In this document: in pieces, positions 37,173-46,229 of the stretch
Layout: each line of letters starts with the position of its first letter
Position numbering within the stretch: position 1 is the stretch's first letter
DNA from: Malaciobacter halophilus
GTDB taxonomy: Bacteria; Campylobacterota; Campylobacteria; Campylobacterales; Arcobacteraceae
Reading direction: 5' to 3'
NCBI RefSeq assembly: GCF_002837275.1
Contig: NZ_NXIF01000007.1
Coordinates: forward strand, 1-64,000
Length of the DNA stretch: 64,000 nucleotides
Notes under the pieces: model-generated
Database searches by the model: none
Seen by the model: the letters and a program-made list of their open reading frames with translations, nothing else
Told to the model about the DNA's origin: nothing
Translations under genes and position numbers: made by a program

Positions 37173-38509
37173 TTTTGGCTAGATTTATGCTTTTTTTTAT
37201 AATGCTTGGTGTGACTTTAATATATTTATTTACAAATATAAAATTTATTTTTGATGGTTCTTCAGCGTTAATTCTTTTAATGTTCTCAATATTTATTGGT
37301 ACTATTTTATTGATTTTAGATATGCTGGTAAAGAAAAGAATATATATGAAAAAATCTTTCTTCTTTTTAACTTTGTTTTTAACATATTTCATTTGTAGCT
37401 TAGTTCTTAGTCGTCCAGAAGATATTAAAAGTTATACAATAGCAACTACAGGAGGAATAATATTATTTTACTTACTTGGAGTACTAATATCATTAAATTT
37501 AGAATATATAAAAGAAAAAGTATTAAGCTCAAATCAGTTTTTAAAATTTTTTAATTCTTTTTATTTTATTTTTGTTGTATCTTTTATTGTTTTACTTATT
37601 GATACAAGTGTAGAATTAGCATCGAATATAAGAGGAGATTTATTTTTGATAGTAGATCCTGATGGAATGTACCAAAGAGCAGGAAATTTTTTAATCATAT
37701 CGTCTCTTATATTTTCATTTATAACAATGTTTTTTCTCATTGTTAACAAATACATAAGAAGAAAGACTTTTGTAAAACTTATTAGCTTTAGTATTTACTT
37801 GCTAAGTAGCGTTGTTTTGTTTGGAATAATGTTGTTATCCCAATTGATAGGATCAAATAATACTTTAGTAAATATTACTGGGTTATTACTTAGTATTACG
37901 GTGTTTTATGTATTATTGAATTTTGTTAATTCAAAAAAATTACTAAATAGTGTAAAATTTAATATAAAAAAAATATTTTTTAGTAGATTTGCTAATAAAC
38001 TTTTAAAATCTATATTTTTGTCAATTTTTATATTTATATTTATTTTGATATTCATGCTAAATATTGTAGAAATTGACTTAGATAAGTTAAGAATATTTGG
38101 CTTTGGTTCAGGTGAAATAAGTTCCATTAATAGTAGATTGGCTTTATGGGGTGATTTTACATCACATTTTAACTATAATCCTATTTTTGGAAATATGGCG
38201 GTAGATAAGTTAACTACTGGAGAAGGAAAATATGTCCATAGTTTTATTGGTTCACTATTTACTCATCTAGGAATAATTGGTTTTATACTTTTTTTTATAT
38301 ATTTATTTAATGCTATTAAAGAGAAGTTAAACTATAATAATAATTTATATTTTAATAACGTATATACTCTTTACAGTCTTCTTGTATTAACAGGAATATT
38401 AGGTATAGCATCATTTGGAACTTTTTTTACTTGGATACCAATATGGTTTTTGATGGGACTAATTTTTCCACCAATAGAGTTTAAAGATAGAAAGGAAATT
38501 TTTAAATAA
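37166..38509 (+). CDS. Wzy-type O-antigen/polysaccharide polymerase candidate
   Basis: A 447-aa protein with about ten or more transmembrane helices and a larger loop in the second half (residues about 305-370, containing GSGEISSINSRLALWGDFTS and NPIFGNMAVDK, with HSFIGSLFTHLGIIG after it). SRLALW...NPIFG...H resembles the O-antigen ligase/polymerase (Wzy_C) pattern. Sequence conservation in this class is very low, so the call relies on topology and on the Wzx/GT context. The likely start is a TTG overlapping the previous gene by seven bases; an ATG at 37187 is an alternative. Confidence 0.75.
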   Translation: MLVLARFMLFFIMLGVTLIYLFTNIKFIFDGSSALILLMFSIFIGTILLILDMLVKKRIYMKKSFFFLTLFLTYFICSLVLSRPEDIKSYTIATTGGIILFYLLGVLISLNLEYIKEKVLSSNQFLKFFNSFYFIFVVSFIVLLIDTSVELASNIRGDLFLIVDPDGMYQRAGNFLIISSLIFSFITMFFLIVNKYIRRKTFVKLISFSIYLLSSVVLFGIMLLSQLIGSNNTLVNITGLLLSITVFYVLLNFVNSKKLLNSVKFNIKKIFFSRFANKLLKSIFLSIFIFIFILIFMLNIVEIDLDKLRIFGFGSGEISSINSRLALWGDFTSHFNYNPIFGNMAVDKLTTGEGKYVHSFIGSLFTHLGIIGFILFFIYLFNAIKEKLNYNNNLYFNNVYTLYSLLVLTGILGIASFGTFFTWIPIWFLMGLIFPPIEFKDRKEIFK

Positions 38510-39669
38510 TGAATATAATACATTTAACACATACAGATATAAATACTGATTCAAGGATTTTAAAAGAGCTGAATTGTATTGCAAATGAATTTAAAACTCA
38601 TAATATTAGTGGTATAGGTGTTTTTGATAAAGAAAAATCAAATAATACAAAAATATCTGATAGGATCAAAATCCATACTATTATATTAAGAACAAGAGAA
38701 TGGAGGTTTTTACCAAATGTCATAAGACACACTCTGTCATTAATAGAGCTAACATCAAAGATGTTGTTTAAAGCATTGAGACAAAAACCAAAAGTTATTC
38801 ATTGTCATGATACATTGGTTTTGCCACTTGGTGTTATAGTGAAGTTATTTACTGGATCAAAACTTGTATATGATGCACATGAACTAGAATCTGATAGGAA
38901 TGCCTTAAGTAAAACTCTAGGTAAGATGACTTTATTTGTTGAAAAAAGGTTATGGAGGTTTGTAGATAAACTAATTGTTGTAAGTCCCTCTATCGCAAAA
39001 TGGTATGAAGAAAATATTGGATTAAAAAAGACAGAAGTTATTTTAAACTCTCCTGATATTTTAGATAGTCAAGAGAATTATGACAAAAACTACCTTCGTG
39101 AAAAATTTCTTCTACCTAAAACATCAAAAATATTTTTATATATAGGTATTTTAGGTGTTGGAAGAGGTATAGACTTGATTACTGAAGCTTTTACAAATAA
39201 GGATATATCTTCTCATGTAGTTTTCTTAGGGCATGGACCACTTAAAGATAAGTTAGTAGAATTGTCATATCAATATGAAAATATTCATGTGCACAACTCA
39301 GTTCCACATAAAGAAGTGGTACCTATCGCAAAAAGTGCAGATGTAGGGCTTTGTTTTATTCAAAATGTTTCTTTAAGTGATTATTACTGTTTGCCAAACA
39401 AACTTTTTGAGTATGCATTTTCTAAAATACCTGTTTTAGCATCTGATTTTCCAGATATATCAATGGTTGTTGAAAAGTATAACTTAGGTAAATGTAGTGA
39501 CTTAGATTCAGAAAGTATTTATAATGCAATCTTAGAATTTGAAGAAATGGAAGAATTACCAAAGATTAATAAAAATAATTTATATGATTTAAGTTGGAGT
39601 GCTCAAGAAGAGAAGTTAATTAGTCTGTATAAAAATTTAATAGAAAATATAAGTAAGGAAAAAAAATAG
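38509..39669 (+). CDS. glycosyltransferase family 4
   Basis: A 386-aa GT-B glycosyltransferase. The N-terminal acceptor half begins IIHLTHTDINTDSRILKEL and includes VIHCHDTLVLPLGVIVKLF and KLVYDAHELESDRNALSKTL. The C-terminal GT4 half has YIGILGVGRGIDLITEAF, VFLGHGPLKDKL and CLPNKLFEYAFSKIPVLASD with the donor-binding Glu. It would add one sugar to the lipid-linked intermediate on the cytoplasmic face. The start shares one base with the preceding stop, and the amidotransferase gene begins one base after its end. Confidence 0.88.
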   Translation: MNIIHLTHTDINTDSRILKELNCIANEFKTHNISGIGVFDKEKSNNTKISDRIKIHTIILRTREWRFLPNVIRHTLSLIELTSKMLFKALRQKPKVIHCHDTLVLPLGVIVKLFTGSKLVYDAHELESDRNALSKTLGKMTLFVEKRLWRFVDKLIVVSPSIAKWYEENIGLKKTEVILNSPDILDSQENYDKNYLREKFLLPKTSKIFLYIGILGVGRGIDLITEAFTNKDISSHVVFLGHGPLKDKLVELSYQYENIHVHNSVPHKEVVPIAKSADVGLCFIQNVSLSDYYCLPNKLFEYAFSKIPVLASDFPDISMVVEKYNLGKCSDLDSESIYNAILEFEEMEELPKINKNNLYDLSWSAQEEKLISLYKNLIENISKEKK

Positions 39670-39670
39670 A

Positions 39671-41509
39671 ATGTGTGGTATATTTGGTCAGATTTCAAAA
39701 ATAAAAGTAAATAAAGAAAATTTAAATAGTTTAGTAAAGCATTCAGAACAAAGAGGTATTGACTCGAGTGGATTGATATATTATGAAGATAGCGTTTATA
39801 AAATAGGAAGAGCTGATTATAATATTGAAAAACTGTTAAAAAAAGAAAAACTTTTTAATTCTAAAATAGTATTAGGGCATAGTAGACTTATAACTAATGG
39901 ATTAGGAGATAATCAGCCAGTAGTAAGAAATAATATCTGTGCAATACATAATGGAATAATTGTGAATGAAAAAGATATTTGGGAAAAATTGAGCGTTGAA
40001 CGAAAGTATCAAATTGATTCTGAAGTTATAGTTGCGATTTCAGAAGAACATCTCCTTCAAAATCACGAAGTTTCTGAGCTTCCAAATAAAATCCTTTCTC
40101 TTTGTAGAGGGGTGGTTGCTTGTGCATTAGTTTTACCAGAGTATGGAAAGCTATTACTTTTTTCTAATAATGGAAGTTTATATGTTGGATATATAGGAGA
40201 TGATATATATTTTGCTTCAGAAAGATATGCTTTAGATCAGATACAATGTATAGATGTGCATCAAATAAAAGAAGAAAGTTTAATTATTGATATTCCTAAA
40301 GCAGAAAAAAAGTTACATATAACAGATGAAAAAATAAGAAATGAAAATCTTATTCCAGAATTTCAATTTAATAAAAATGAAGAAAAATTATTAGAATTTA
40401 AAAGTTTTAAAGAAGTTAACTTAAAAAGATGTACTAAATGTATTTTACCTGAAACAATGCCTTTTATTAAATTTGATAATGAAGGTGTATGTAATTATTG
40501 TCACAATTATAAAAAAAGAAATAAACCAAAACCTAAAGAAGAGTTATTCAAACTTGTAGAGCCTTATAGAAAGCCAGGTAAAGAACTTGATTGTATTGTT
40601 CCTTTTTCAGGAGGTAGAGATAGTTGTTATGGATTACATTTGATAGTGAAAGAATTAGAAATGAAACCAGTAACTTATACTTATGACTGGGGAATGGTAA
40701 CTGATCTTGGAAGAAGAAATATCTCTCAAATGTGTGGAGATATGGGAGTTGAAAATATCATAGTTGCAGCAGATATCTCTCAAAAAAGAAAAAATATTAA
40801 GATGAACTTGGAAGCTTGGCTTAAATCTCCTCACTTAGGTATGATGGCAATGCTTACGGCTGGAGATAAGCATTTTTTCAGGTATGTAGAAGAGATAAAA
40901 AAACAAACTGGAATAAATCTTAATCTTTGGGGAGTTAATCCTTTGGAGCAAACACACTTCAAAACAGGCTTCTTAGGTATAAAACCAGACTTTGAAGAAG
41001 ATAAGGTTTATACTAATGGCGTAATGAAACAACTCAGATATCACTCTAAAAGATTTAAGGCTATGCTTGAAAGCCCAGGATATTTTAATAGTTCTTTATG
41101 GGATACTCTTTCTGGGGAGTATTATAGAAGTTTTATGCAAAAAGAAGATTATTATCACATTTTTGATTATTGGACATGGGAAGAAAATCTTTTAAATAAT
41201 ACATTAATAAATCAATATGATTGGGAGACAGCAATAGATACCAGTACTACTTGGAGAATAGGCGATGGTACAGCAGGTTTTTATAACTATGTTTATTATA
41301 CAGTCGCAGGGTTTACTGAACATGATACATTTAGATCTAATCAAATAAGAGAAGGACAACTTACAAGAGAAAAAGCTCTTGAACTTGTAGAAGATGAAAA
41401 TCAACCAAGATATCAAAATATAAGATGGTATTTAGATACACTGGGAATGGATTTTGAAGAGGTTATTAAAATTGTAAATTCTATACCAAAACTTTATAAT
41501 GAAAACTAG
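39671..41509 (+). CDS. class-II glutaminase fused to a WbpG/PseA-type sugar amidotransferase
   Basis: A 612-aa two-domain protein. Residues 2-210 are an Ntn-type glutamine amidohydrolase: MCGIFGQISK with nucleophile C2, HSEQRGIDSSGLIYY, LGHSRLITNG and IHNGIIVNE, as in GlmS and asparagine synthase. Residues 250-600 match N-acetyl sugar amidotransferases: two CxxC pairs (C254/C257, C274/C277), probably zinc-binding, a PP-loop SGGRDS (313-318), and NLWGVNPLEQTHFKTGF. In P. aeruginosa WbpG needs separate HisH/HisF-like partners. Here ammonia would come from the attached glutaminase. The likely product is an acetamidino or uronamide group on the diacetamido sugar. Confidence 0.85.
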   Translation: MCGIFGQISKIKVNKENLNSLVKHSEQRGIDSSGLIYYEDSVYKIGRADYNIEKLLKKEKLFNSKIVLGHSRLITNGLGDNQPVVRNNICAIHNGIIVNEKDIWEKLSVERKYQIDSEVIVAISEEHLLQNHEVSELPNKILSLCRGVVACALVLPEYGKLLLFSNNGSLYVGYIGDDIYFASERYALDQIQCIDVHQIKEESLIIDIPKAEKKLHITDEKIRNENLIPEFQFNKNEEKLLEFKSFKEVNLKRCTKCILPETMPFIKFDNEGVCNYCHNYKKRNKPKPKEELFKLVEPYRKPGKELDCIVPFSGGRDSCYGLHLIVKELEMKPVTYTYDWGMVTDLGRRNISQMCGDMGVENIIVAADISQKRKNIKMNLEAWLKSPHLGMMAMLTAGDKHFFRYVEEIKKQTGINLNLWGVNPLEQTHFKTGFLGIKPDFEEDKVYTNGVMKQLRYHSKRFKAMLESPGYFNSSLWDTLSGEYYRSFMQKEDYYHIFDYWTWEENLLNNTLINQYDWETAIDTSTTWRIGDGTAGFYNYVYYTVAGFTEHDTFRSNQIREGQLTREKALELVEDENQPRYQNIRWYLDTLGMDFEEVIKIVNSIPKLYNEN

Positions 41510-41512
41510 AAT

Positions 41513-42742
41513 ATGAATATACTTTGTATCTCAAAATATGCTAGTCCTCCAAATTATAGTAAAATGCCTGCAAGGCTTTTTGTATTAGCAAAAGAATTTA
41601 TAAAATTAGGTTATAAGACCACTTTAATTACATCTGATTCAAATCATTTCTCAACTTATCCAGATACAGATGAAATTTATAATTTTGAAACAGTTGAAAA
41701 TGTTCCTTTATGTTGGGTTAAAACTAAAAAATATATAAAAACTGCTTCAATTGATAGAGTACTGAGTTGGTTTGACTTTGAACGAAAACTTTTTAAAATG
41801 GATTTAAATAAGATTGATAAACCTGATGTAGTTTTAGTTTCTTCTTTATCCATATTTTCTATAATTTATGGATATTATCTGAAAAGAAAGTTTAACTCTT
41901 TTTTAGTTTTTGAGATACGAGATATATGGCCACTTACAATGACGGAAGAGGGTGGTTTTTCAAAGTGGCATCCATTAGTTTTATTGATTGGCTTTATTGA
42001 AAAATTTGGATACAAAAAAGCTGATTTAGTAGTAGGTACAATGCCTAGACTTGATTTACATGTAAAAAATATAATAGGATATGAAAAACCTTTTCATTGT
42101 TCTCCTTTAGGTTTTGATCCAGTTAATTATAAAGAAGAAAAAATTGATAATAATCCTTTTGATAGGGTGTTCCCCAAAAATAAAGTTATAGTAGGTTATG
42201 CTGGAAGTATGGGGATAACAAATGCATTAGAGCCATTTATAAAAACAATAAAGCTTTTAAAGGATAATGAGAATGTTCATTTTATGTTAGTTGGAAGTGG
42301 TGATTTAAAAGTTAACTTTGAAGAGCAACTAAAAGATTGTACAAATGTAACTTTTTTACCTCGTATTGGACAAAATGAAGTGAAGTATTTTTTACAGAAA
42401 TGTGATATTTTATATCTATCTACAAAAGATTCTAAAGTTTGGGAGTATGGTCAATCTATGAATAAAGTTGTTGAATATATGTTAGCATCAAAGCCAATTA
42501 TTGCATCATATACAGGCTATCCATCTATGATAAATGAAGCTAATTGTGGTTACTTTGAAAATACATCAAATGCTAATGATTTAAAAGAAAAGATTTTAAG
42601 TATAGTTAATTTGGATGAAGAAGAAAGAAAAAAATTTGGAGAAAATGGTAAAAAGTGGATTTATGAAAACAGGCAATATTCACAATTATCAAAAGAATAC
42701 ATAGATAAAATAAATGAATTAAGGTTTACTGAAAATGCTTAA
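41513..42742 (+). CDS. glycosyltransferase family 4 (WbuB-like)
   Basis: A 409-aa GT-B enzyme starting [20 protein letters not shown], with [58 protein letters not shown] and [20 protein letters not shown], as in WbuB-like enzymes that act next to WbpG/FnlC-type modification genes. It would transfer a modified amino or uronic sugar to the growing unit. It starts three bases after the amidotransferase stop and overlaps pglC by eight bases. Confidence 0.85.
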   Translation: MNILCISKYASPPNYSKMPARLFVLAKEFIKLGYKTTLITSDSNHFSTYPDTDEIYNFETVENVPLCWVKTKKYIKTASIDRVLSWFDFERKLFKMDLNKIDKPDVVLVSSLSIFSIIYGYYLKRKFNSFLVFEIRDIWPLTMTEEGGFSKWHPLVLLIGFIEKFGYKKADLVVGTMPRLDLHVKNIIGYEKPFHCSPLGFDPVNYKEEKIDNNPFDRVFPKNKVIVGYAGSMGITNALEPFIKTIKLLKDNENVHFMLVGSGDLKVNFEEQLKDCTNVTFLPRIGQNEVKYFLQKCDILYLSTKDSKVWEYGQSMNKVVEYMLASKPIIASYTGYPSMINEANCGYFENTSNANDLKEKILSIVNLDEEERKKFGENGKKWIYENRQYSQLSKEYIDKINELRFTENA

Positions 42743-43328
42743 ATCACTATTTGACAAAATCCTAGCTCTATTTTTAATAATTATTTTTTCACCTATTTAT
42801 ATAGTGGTGAGTTTACTTATACTTTGGAAGATGGGAAGTCCTATACTTTTTAGACAAAAGCGACCAGGATATAAAGAAAAGATATTTGGTATATATAAAT
42901 TTAGAACTATGACAAATGAAAAAGATAAAGAGGGGAATTTGCTTCCAGATGAGCAAAGACTAGTAGGAGTTGGAAAGTTTATTAGAAGTACAAGTTTAGA
43001 TGAACTTCCTCAGTTGTTTAATGTACTTAAGGGAGAGATGAGCTTTGTTGGTCCTAGACCATTACTTATTGAATATCTAAAACTTTACACTGATAAACAA
43101 AAAAGAAGGCACGATGTAAAGCCAGGTATCACAGGATGGGCTCAAGTAAATGGAAGAAATGCTATTTCTTGGGAACAAAAATTTGATTATGATGTTTGGT
43201 ATGTTGATAATCAATCTTTTCTATTAGATATGAAAATACTTTGGTTAACTTTTTTAAAAGTTGTAAAAAGAAGTGATATTAGTTCTTCTAGCAGTGCTAC
43301 AATGGAAAAATTTACTGGGACAAAGTAA
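42735..43328 (+). CDS. pglC: initiating phosphoglycosyltransferase (PglC-like)
   Basis: A 197-aa monotopic phosphoglycosyltransferase. The reentrant N-terminal helix is [20 protein letters not shown], followed by [40 protein letters not shown] (catalytic Asp-Glu), PRPLL and [15 protein letters not shown]. It transfers a sugar-1-phosphate to undecaprenyl phosphate and so starts the unit. The small size and the adjoining PglD/E/F-like genes point to a UDP-diacylated bacillosamine substrate, as for C. jejuni PglC (200 aa). Confidence 0.92.
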   Translation: MLKSLFDKILALFLIIIFSPIYIVVSLLILWKMGSPILFRQKRPGYKEKIFGIYKFRTMTNEKDKEGNLLPDEQRLVGVGKFIRSTSLDELPQLFNVLKGEMSFVGPRPLLIEYLKLYTDKQKRRHDVKPGITGWAQVNGRNAISWEQKFDYDVWYVDNQSFLLDMKILWLTFLKVVKRSDISSSSSATMEKFTGTK

Positions 43329-43329
43329 G

Positions 43330-43983
43330 ATGAAAGAGTTATATATTTATGGAGCAAGTGGCCATGGTCTTGTAGTTGCAGATATTGCAAGAGATAATGG
43401 TTACGAAAATATTATATTCATTGATGATGGAAAAAACAAATATCCAACTTTTGAAGATATTAAAAAAACTAATAATATTCCTATTGCTTTTGGAATAGGT
43501 AGTAATGCTATAAGAGCAAAACTTTTTGAAAAAGTTCATAATAGTGGATTTAAGATAATAAGTTTAATTCATCCAAGTAGCATAATATCTTCAAGTGCAA
43601 CTATAGGTAAAGGAACAGTTATCATGCCAAATGTAGTAGTAAATGCAAAAGCCACTATAGGTGAAGGCGCAATATTAAATACTTCTTGTGTTATTGAGCA
43701 TGAGTGTGTGATAGATGATTTTGTACATATTTCACCAAATGTAGCACTTGCAGGAGATGTAAGAGTGGATAAATATACCCATATTGGAATAGGGTCTAAT
43801 GTGATACAAGGTATAATAATAGGAAAAAATGTGATAGTAGGAGGTGGAAGTATGGTTATACGAAATATTGATGATAATCAAAAAGTTGTAGGTGTACCAG
43901 TACGGCTGATATCTTCAACTTCAAATAAAAAAGGGGGGGTAAATAATAGTATTTATTTCCCATCTGTTAGGAGAGCTTCATGA
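43330..43983 (+). CDS. pglD: PglD/NeuD-family sugar N-acyltransferase 1
   Basis: A 217-aa left-handed beta-helix acyltransferase. An N-terminal UDP-sugar-binding Rossmann domain (LYIYGASGHGLVVADIARDN) is followed by hexapeptide repeats (SATIGKGTVIMPNVVVNAKA, IGEGAILNTSCVIEHECVID with the catalytic His, HIGIGSNVIQGIIIGKN). PglD acetylates the C4 amine of UDP-4-amino-4,6-dideoxy-GlcNAc. I start it at the ATG at 43330; an upstream in-frame start would lie within pglC. The last 20 residues are an unusual tail encoded across a G7 tract (43933-43939). Confidence 0.87.
   Translation: MKELYIYGASGHGLVVADIARDNGYENIIFIDDGKNKYPTFEDIKKTNNIPIAFGIGSNAIRAKLFEKVHNSGFKIISLIHPSSIISSSATIGKGTVIMPNVVVNAKATIGEGAILNTSCVIEHECVIDDFVHISPNVALAGDVRVDKYTHIGIGSNVIQGIIIGKNVIVGGGSMVIRNIDDNQKVVGVPVRLISSTSNKKGGVNNSIYFPSVRRAS
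43933..43939 (+). repeat. homopolymeric G7 tract in the 3' end of the pglD-like gene
   Basis: Seven consecutive Gs, preceded by a run of As, in very AT-rich coding DNA. A one-base gain or loss brings in a TAA within a few codons, removing about 13 residues and ending translation about 40 bases before the next gene, whose ATG overlaps the present stop. Poly-G tracts are the classical phase-variation sites of Campylobacter. Confidence 0.6.
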
Positions 43984-44639
43984 GTACAATTTATGGTATT
44001 TATGGGGCGAGTGGATTTGGAAAAGAAGTTTTGCCATTAGTCAAAGAGCAGTTTGGAAATAAATCTAAGATTGTTTTTGTAGATGATGGAGATGTTCCAA
44101 ATGAACTTTTTGGATGTGATATTTTTAATTTTGAGCAATTTGTAAATCTTGAAGGTCAAAAAAAAGTTACGATAGCTATATCAAATAGTAAAATAAGAGA
44201 AAAACTTACTTTGAAGTGTCTTGAGAAAAGTATTGAAGTTTTTGATGTAAAAGCTTCAAACAGTGTTGTGCTAGAAGATGTAAAAATGGGTGGAGGCTCG
44301 ATTCTTTGTCCTTTTGTTACACTCACTTCTGATATAACTATTGGTAAGAGTTTTCAAGTAAATATCTATAGCTATGTAGCTCATGATTGTGTTATAGGTG
44401 ACTATGTTACATTTGCACCAGCTGTAAAGTGTAATGGTAATGTTTATATAGGTGACCATGCTTACATAGGTACTGGAGCTATTATCCACCAAGGAAAACC
44501 TAATCGACCTTTGAAAATTGGTAAAGGTGCAGTAATAGCAGCAGGTGCGGTTGTGACTAAAAGTGTACCAGATGGTATGACTGTATTTGGTAGTCCAGCT
44601 ATTGAATTTACCAAAGAAAACATAAAGAGGAGATCATAA
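43980..44639 (+). CDS. NeuD-family sugar N-acyltransferase 2
   Basis: A 219-aa second acyltransferase of the same fold but clearly different sequence. IYGIYGASGFGKEVLPLVKE is the Rossmann start. DVKMGGGSILCPFVTLTSDI, YSYVAHDCVIGDYVTFAPAV (catalytic His) and HAYIGTGAIIHQGKPNRPLK form the helix. It overlaps pglD by four bases and the MaoC gene by one. Two such enzymes in a row suggest that two amines, or two alternative acyl groups, are used. The MaoC neighbour hints that this one may use a hydroxyacyl-CoA. Confidence 0.82.
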   Translation: MSTIYGIYGASGFGKEVLPLVKEQFGNKSKIVFVDDGDVPNELFGCDIFNFEQFVNLEGQKKVTIAISNSKIREKLTLKCLEKSIEVFDVKASNSVVLEDVKMGGGSILCPFVTLTSDITIGKSFQVNIYSYVAHDCVIGDYVTFAPAVKCNGNVYIGDHAYIGTGAIIHQGKPNRPLKIGKGAVIAAGAVVTKSVPDGMTVFGSPAIEFTKENIKRRS

Positions 44640-45076
44640 TGTCTAACTCTTTAGTTTTTAATCAAGTACCAATAGAAGAGATACAAGAAGAGATGGAAGT
44701 AAGTTATAGTCAAACTATAACAGATGCAGATGTCAAAGCATTTGCAGGAATATCTGGAGATAGAAACCCTGTACATATGGATGATGAGTATGCCCAGAAT
44801 TCAAGATTTAAAAAACGAATAGCTCATGGTATGATGTCAGCATCATACTTTTCAGCACTTTTTGGTACAAAAATACCAGGTGAGGGGTGTGTATATGTTG
44901 CTCAAAGTTTGCAGTTTAAAAGACCTGTGTATCTTGGAGATACAGTTGTAGCAACTGTAACAGTTACAAAAGTAGATTTAGATAAAAGAAGAGTATTTTT
45001 TAGAACAACTTGTAAAGTAAAAAATAAAATAGTAATAGATGGAGAAGCGGAGCTTTATGTTCCAAAAGATAAATAA
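44639..45076 (+). CDS. MaoC-family (R)-enoyl-CoA hydratase-like protein
   Basis: A 145-aa single hot-dog domain. The hydratase-2 motif is complete: AFAGISGDRNPVHMDDEYA (catalytic Asp and His), then FKKRIAHGMMSASYFSALFG. Family members hydrate trans-2-enoyl-CoA to (R)-3-hydroxyacyl-CoA. Its position between two sugar acyltransferases and the 4-aminotransferase suggests that it supplies a hydroxyacyl, perhaps 3-hydroxybutyryl, group for N-acylation. Such groups are known on bacterial 4-amino sugars. The supply role is inference. Confidence 0.85.
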   Translation: MSNSLVFNQVPIEEIQEEMEVSYSQTITDADVKAFAGISGDRNPVHMDDEYAQNSRFKKRIAHGMMSASYFSALFGTKIPGEGCVYVAQSLQFKRPVYLGDTVVATVTVTKVDLDKRRVFFRTTCKVKNKIVIDGEAELYVPKDK

Positions 45077-45097
45077 AGTAGATAGGATAAAAGTCAA

Positions 45098-46204
45098 GTG
45101 AATAAACGAATTTTTTTAAGTGCTCCACATATGAGTGGAAATGAATTAAAGTATATTGAAAAAGTATTTGAAAGCAATTATATAGCACCACTTGGTGAAT
45201 ATGTAAATAAATTTGAGGACAGTATAAAGAATTATACAGGTACAAAAAATGCTCTTGCAGTGACTTCTGGGACAGCTGCTATTCATTTAGCTCTTAGAGT
45301 TTTAGGAATTGATAAGGGAGATGATGTATTAGCTTCTACTTTTACTTTTATAGGTTCAGTAAATGCTATACTTTATCAAGGTGCAAATCCAGTTTTTATA
45401 GATAGTGATAAAGAGAGTTGGAATTTATCACCAAAACTTCTAAATAAATACTTATGCGAATGTGATAAAAAACCAAAAGCTTTAATAGTAACTCATCTAT
45501 ATGGGCAGTGTGCTGACATAGAAAAAATAGCTAATATTTGTAATCTTCATGGAGTATATCTAATTGAAGATGCAGCTGAAAGTTTAGGTGCTACTTATAA
45601 TGGTCGTCATACAGGAACATTTGGAGATTTTGGAATATATAGTTTCAATGGAAATAAAATACTTACTACAAGTGGTGGGGGAATGTTAGTATCTCCAAAT
45701 AAAGATTGGATTGACAAAGCGAAGTTTTACTCTACACAGGCAAAAGAACCATTTATACATTACGAGCACGAAGAGTATGGATATAATTATCGTATGTCAA
45801 ATGTTTTAGCAGCTATTGGTGTAGGACAAATGGAAGTTATAGAAGAGCGTGTACAGAAAAAAAGAGAAATATTTAAGTGGTACAAAGAGTTTTTAAAAAA
45901 TTGTGATGAAGTTGAGTTTATGCCAGAACTTGACAATAGTAGAGGGAACAGGTGGCTTACCGCTATGATATTTAAAAAATCAGATTACAATGAAATTATG
46001 AAGGCTTTAGAACAAGTAAATGTAGAATCTAGACCTTTATGGAAACCTATGCATATGCAAAAATTATTTAAAAACAATAAGGCTATAGTTGATGGTACAA
46101 GTGAAGAGTTATTTAAAAAAGGGCTTTGTGTAGCAAGTAGTACAACAATGAATAAAGGTGATGTACAGATGATTTGTGATGTAATCAAAGATAATTTAAT
46201 TTGA
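45098..46204 (+). CDS. pglE: UDP-4-keto-6-deoxy-HexNAc aminotransferase (PglE-like)
   Basis: A 368-aa DegT/DnrJ/EryC1/StrS aminotransferase. FLSAPHMSGNELKYIEKVFE, ESNYIAPLGEYVNKFE and ALAVTSGTAAIHLALRVLGI are typical of the PglE group. LIEDAAESLGATYNGRHTGT holds the PLP Asp, and K187 in IYSFNGNKILTTSGGG is the Schiff-base lysine. It should aminate the 4-keto sugar made by PglF. The start is GTG after AGGATAAAAGTCAA. It is about the length of C. jejuni PglE and distinct from the WbpE-type enzyme at 26181. Confidence 0.88.
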   Translation: MNKRIFLSAPHMSGNELKYIEKVFESNYIAPLGEYVNKFEDSIKNYTGTKNALAVTSGTAAIHLALRVLGIDKGDDVLASTFTFIGSVNAILYQGANPVFIDSDKESWNLSPKLLNKYLCECDKKPKALIVTHLYGQCADIEKIANICNLHGVYLIEDAAESLGATYNGRHTGTFGDFGIYSFNGNKILTTSGGGMLVSPNKDWIDKAKFYSTQAKEPFIHYEHEEYGYNYRMSNVLAAIGVGQMEVIEERVQKKREIFKWYKEFLKNCDEVEFMPELDNSRGNRWLTAMIFKKSDYNEIMKALEQVNVESRPLWKPMHMQKLFKNNKAIVDGTSEELFKKGLCVASSTTMNKGDVQMICDVIKDNLI

Positions 46205-46229
46205 TATTAAATAAATATTAGGAAAATAT

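Noticed and set aside
43273-43329. Earlier start for the pglD-like gene
   Set aside because: The added 19 residues read pglC codons in another frame and lack the family N-terminus; the ATG at 43330 gives the usual LYIYGASGHG start.
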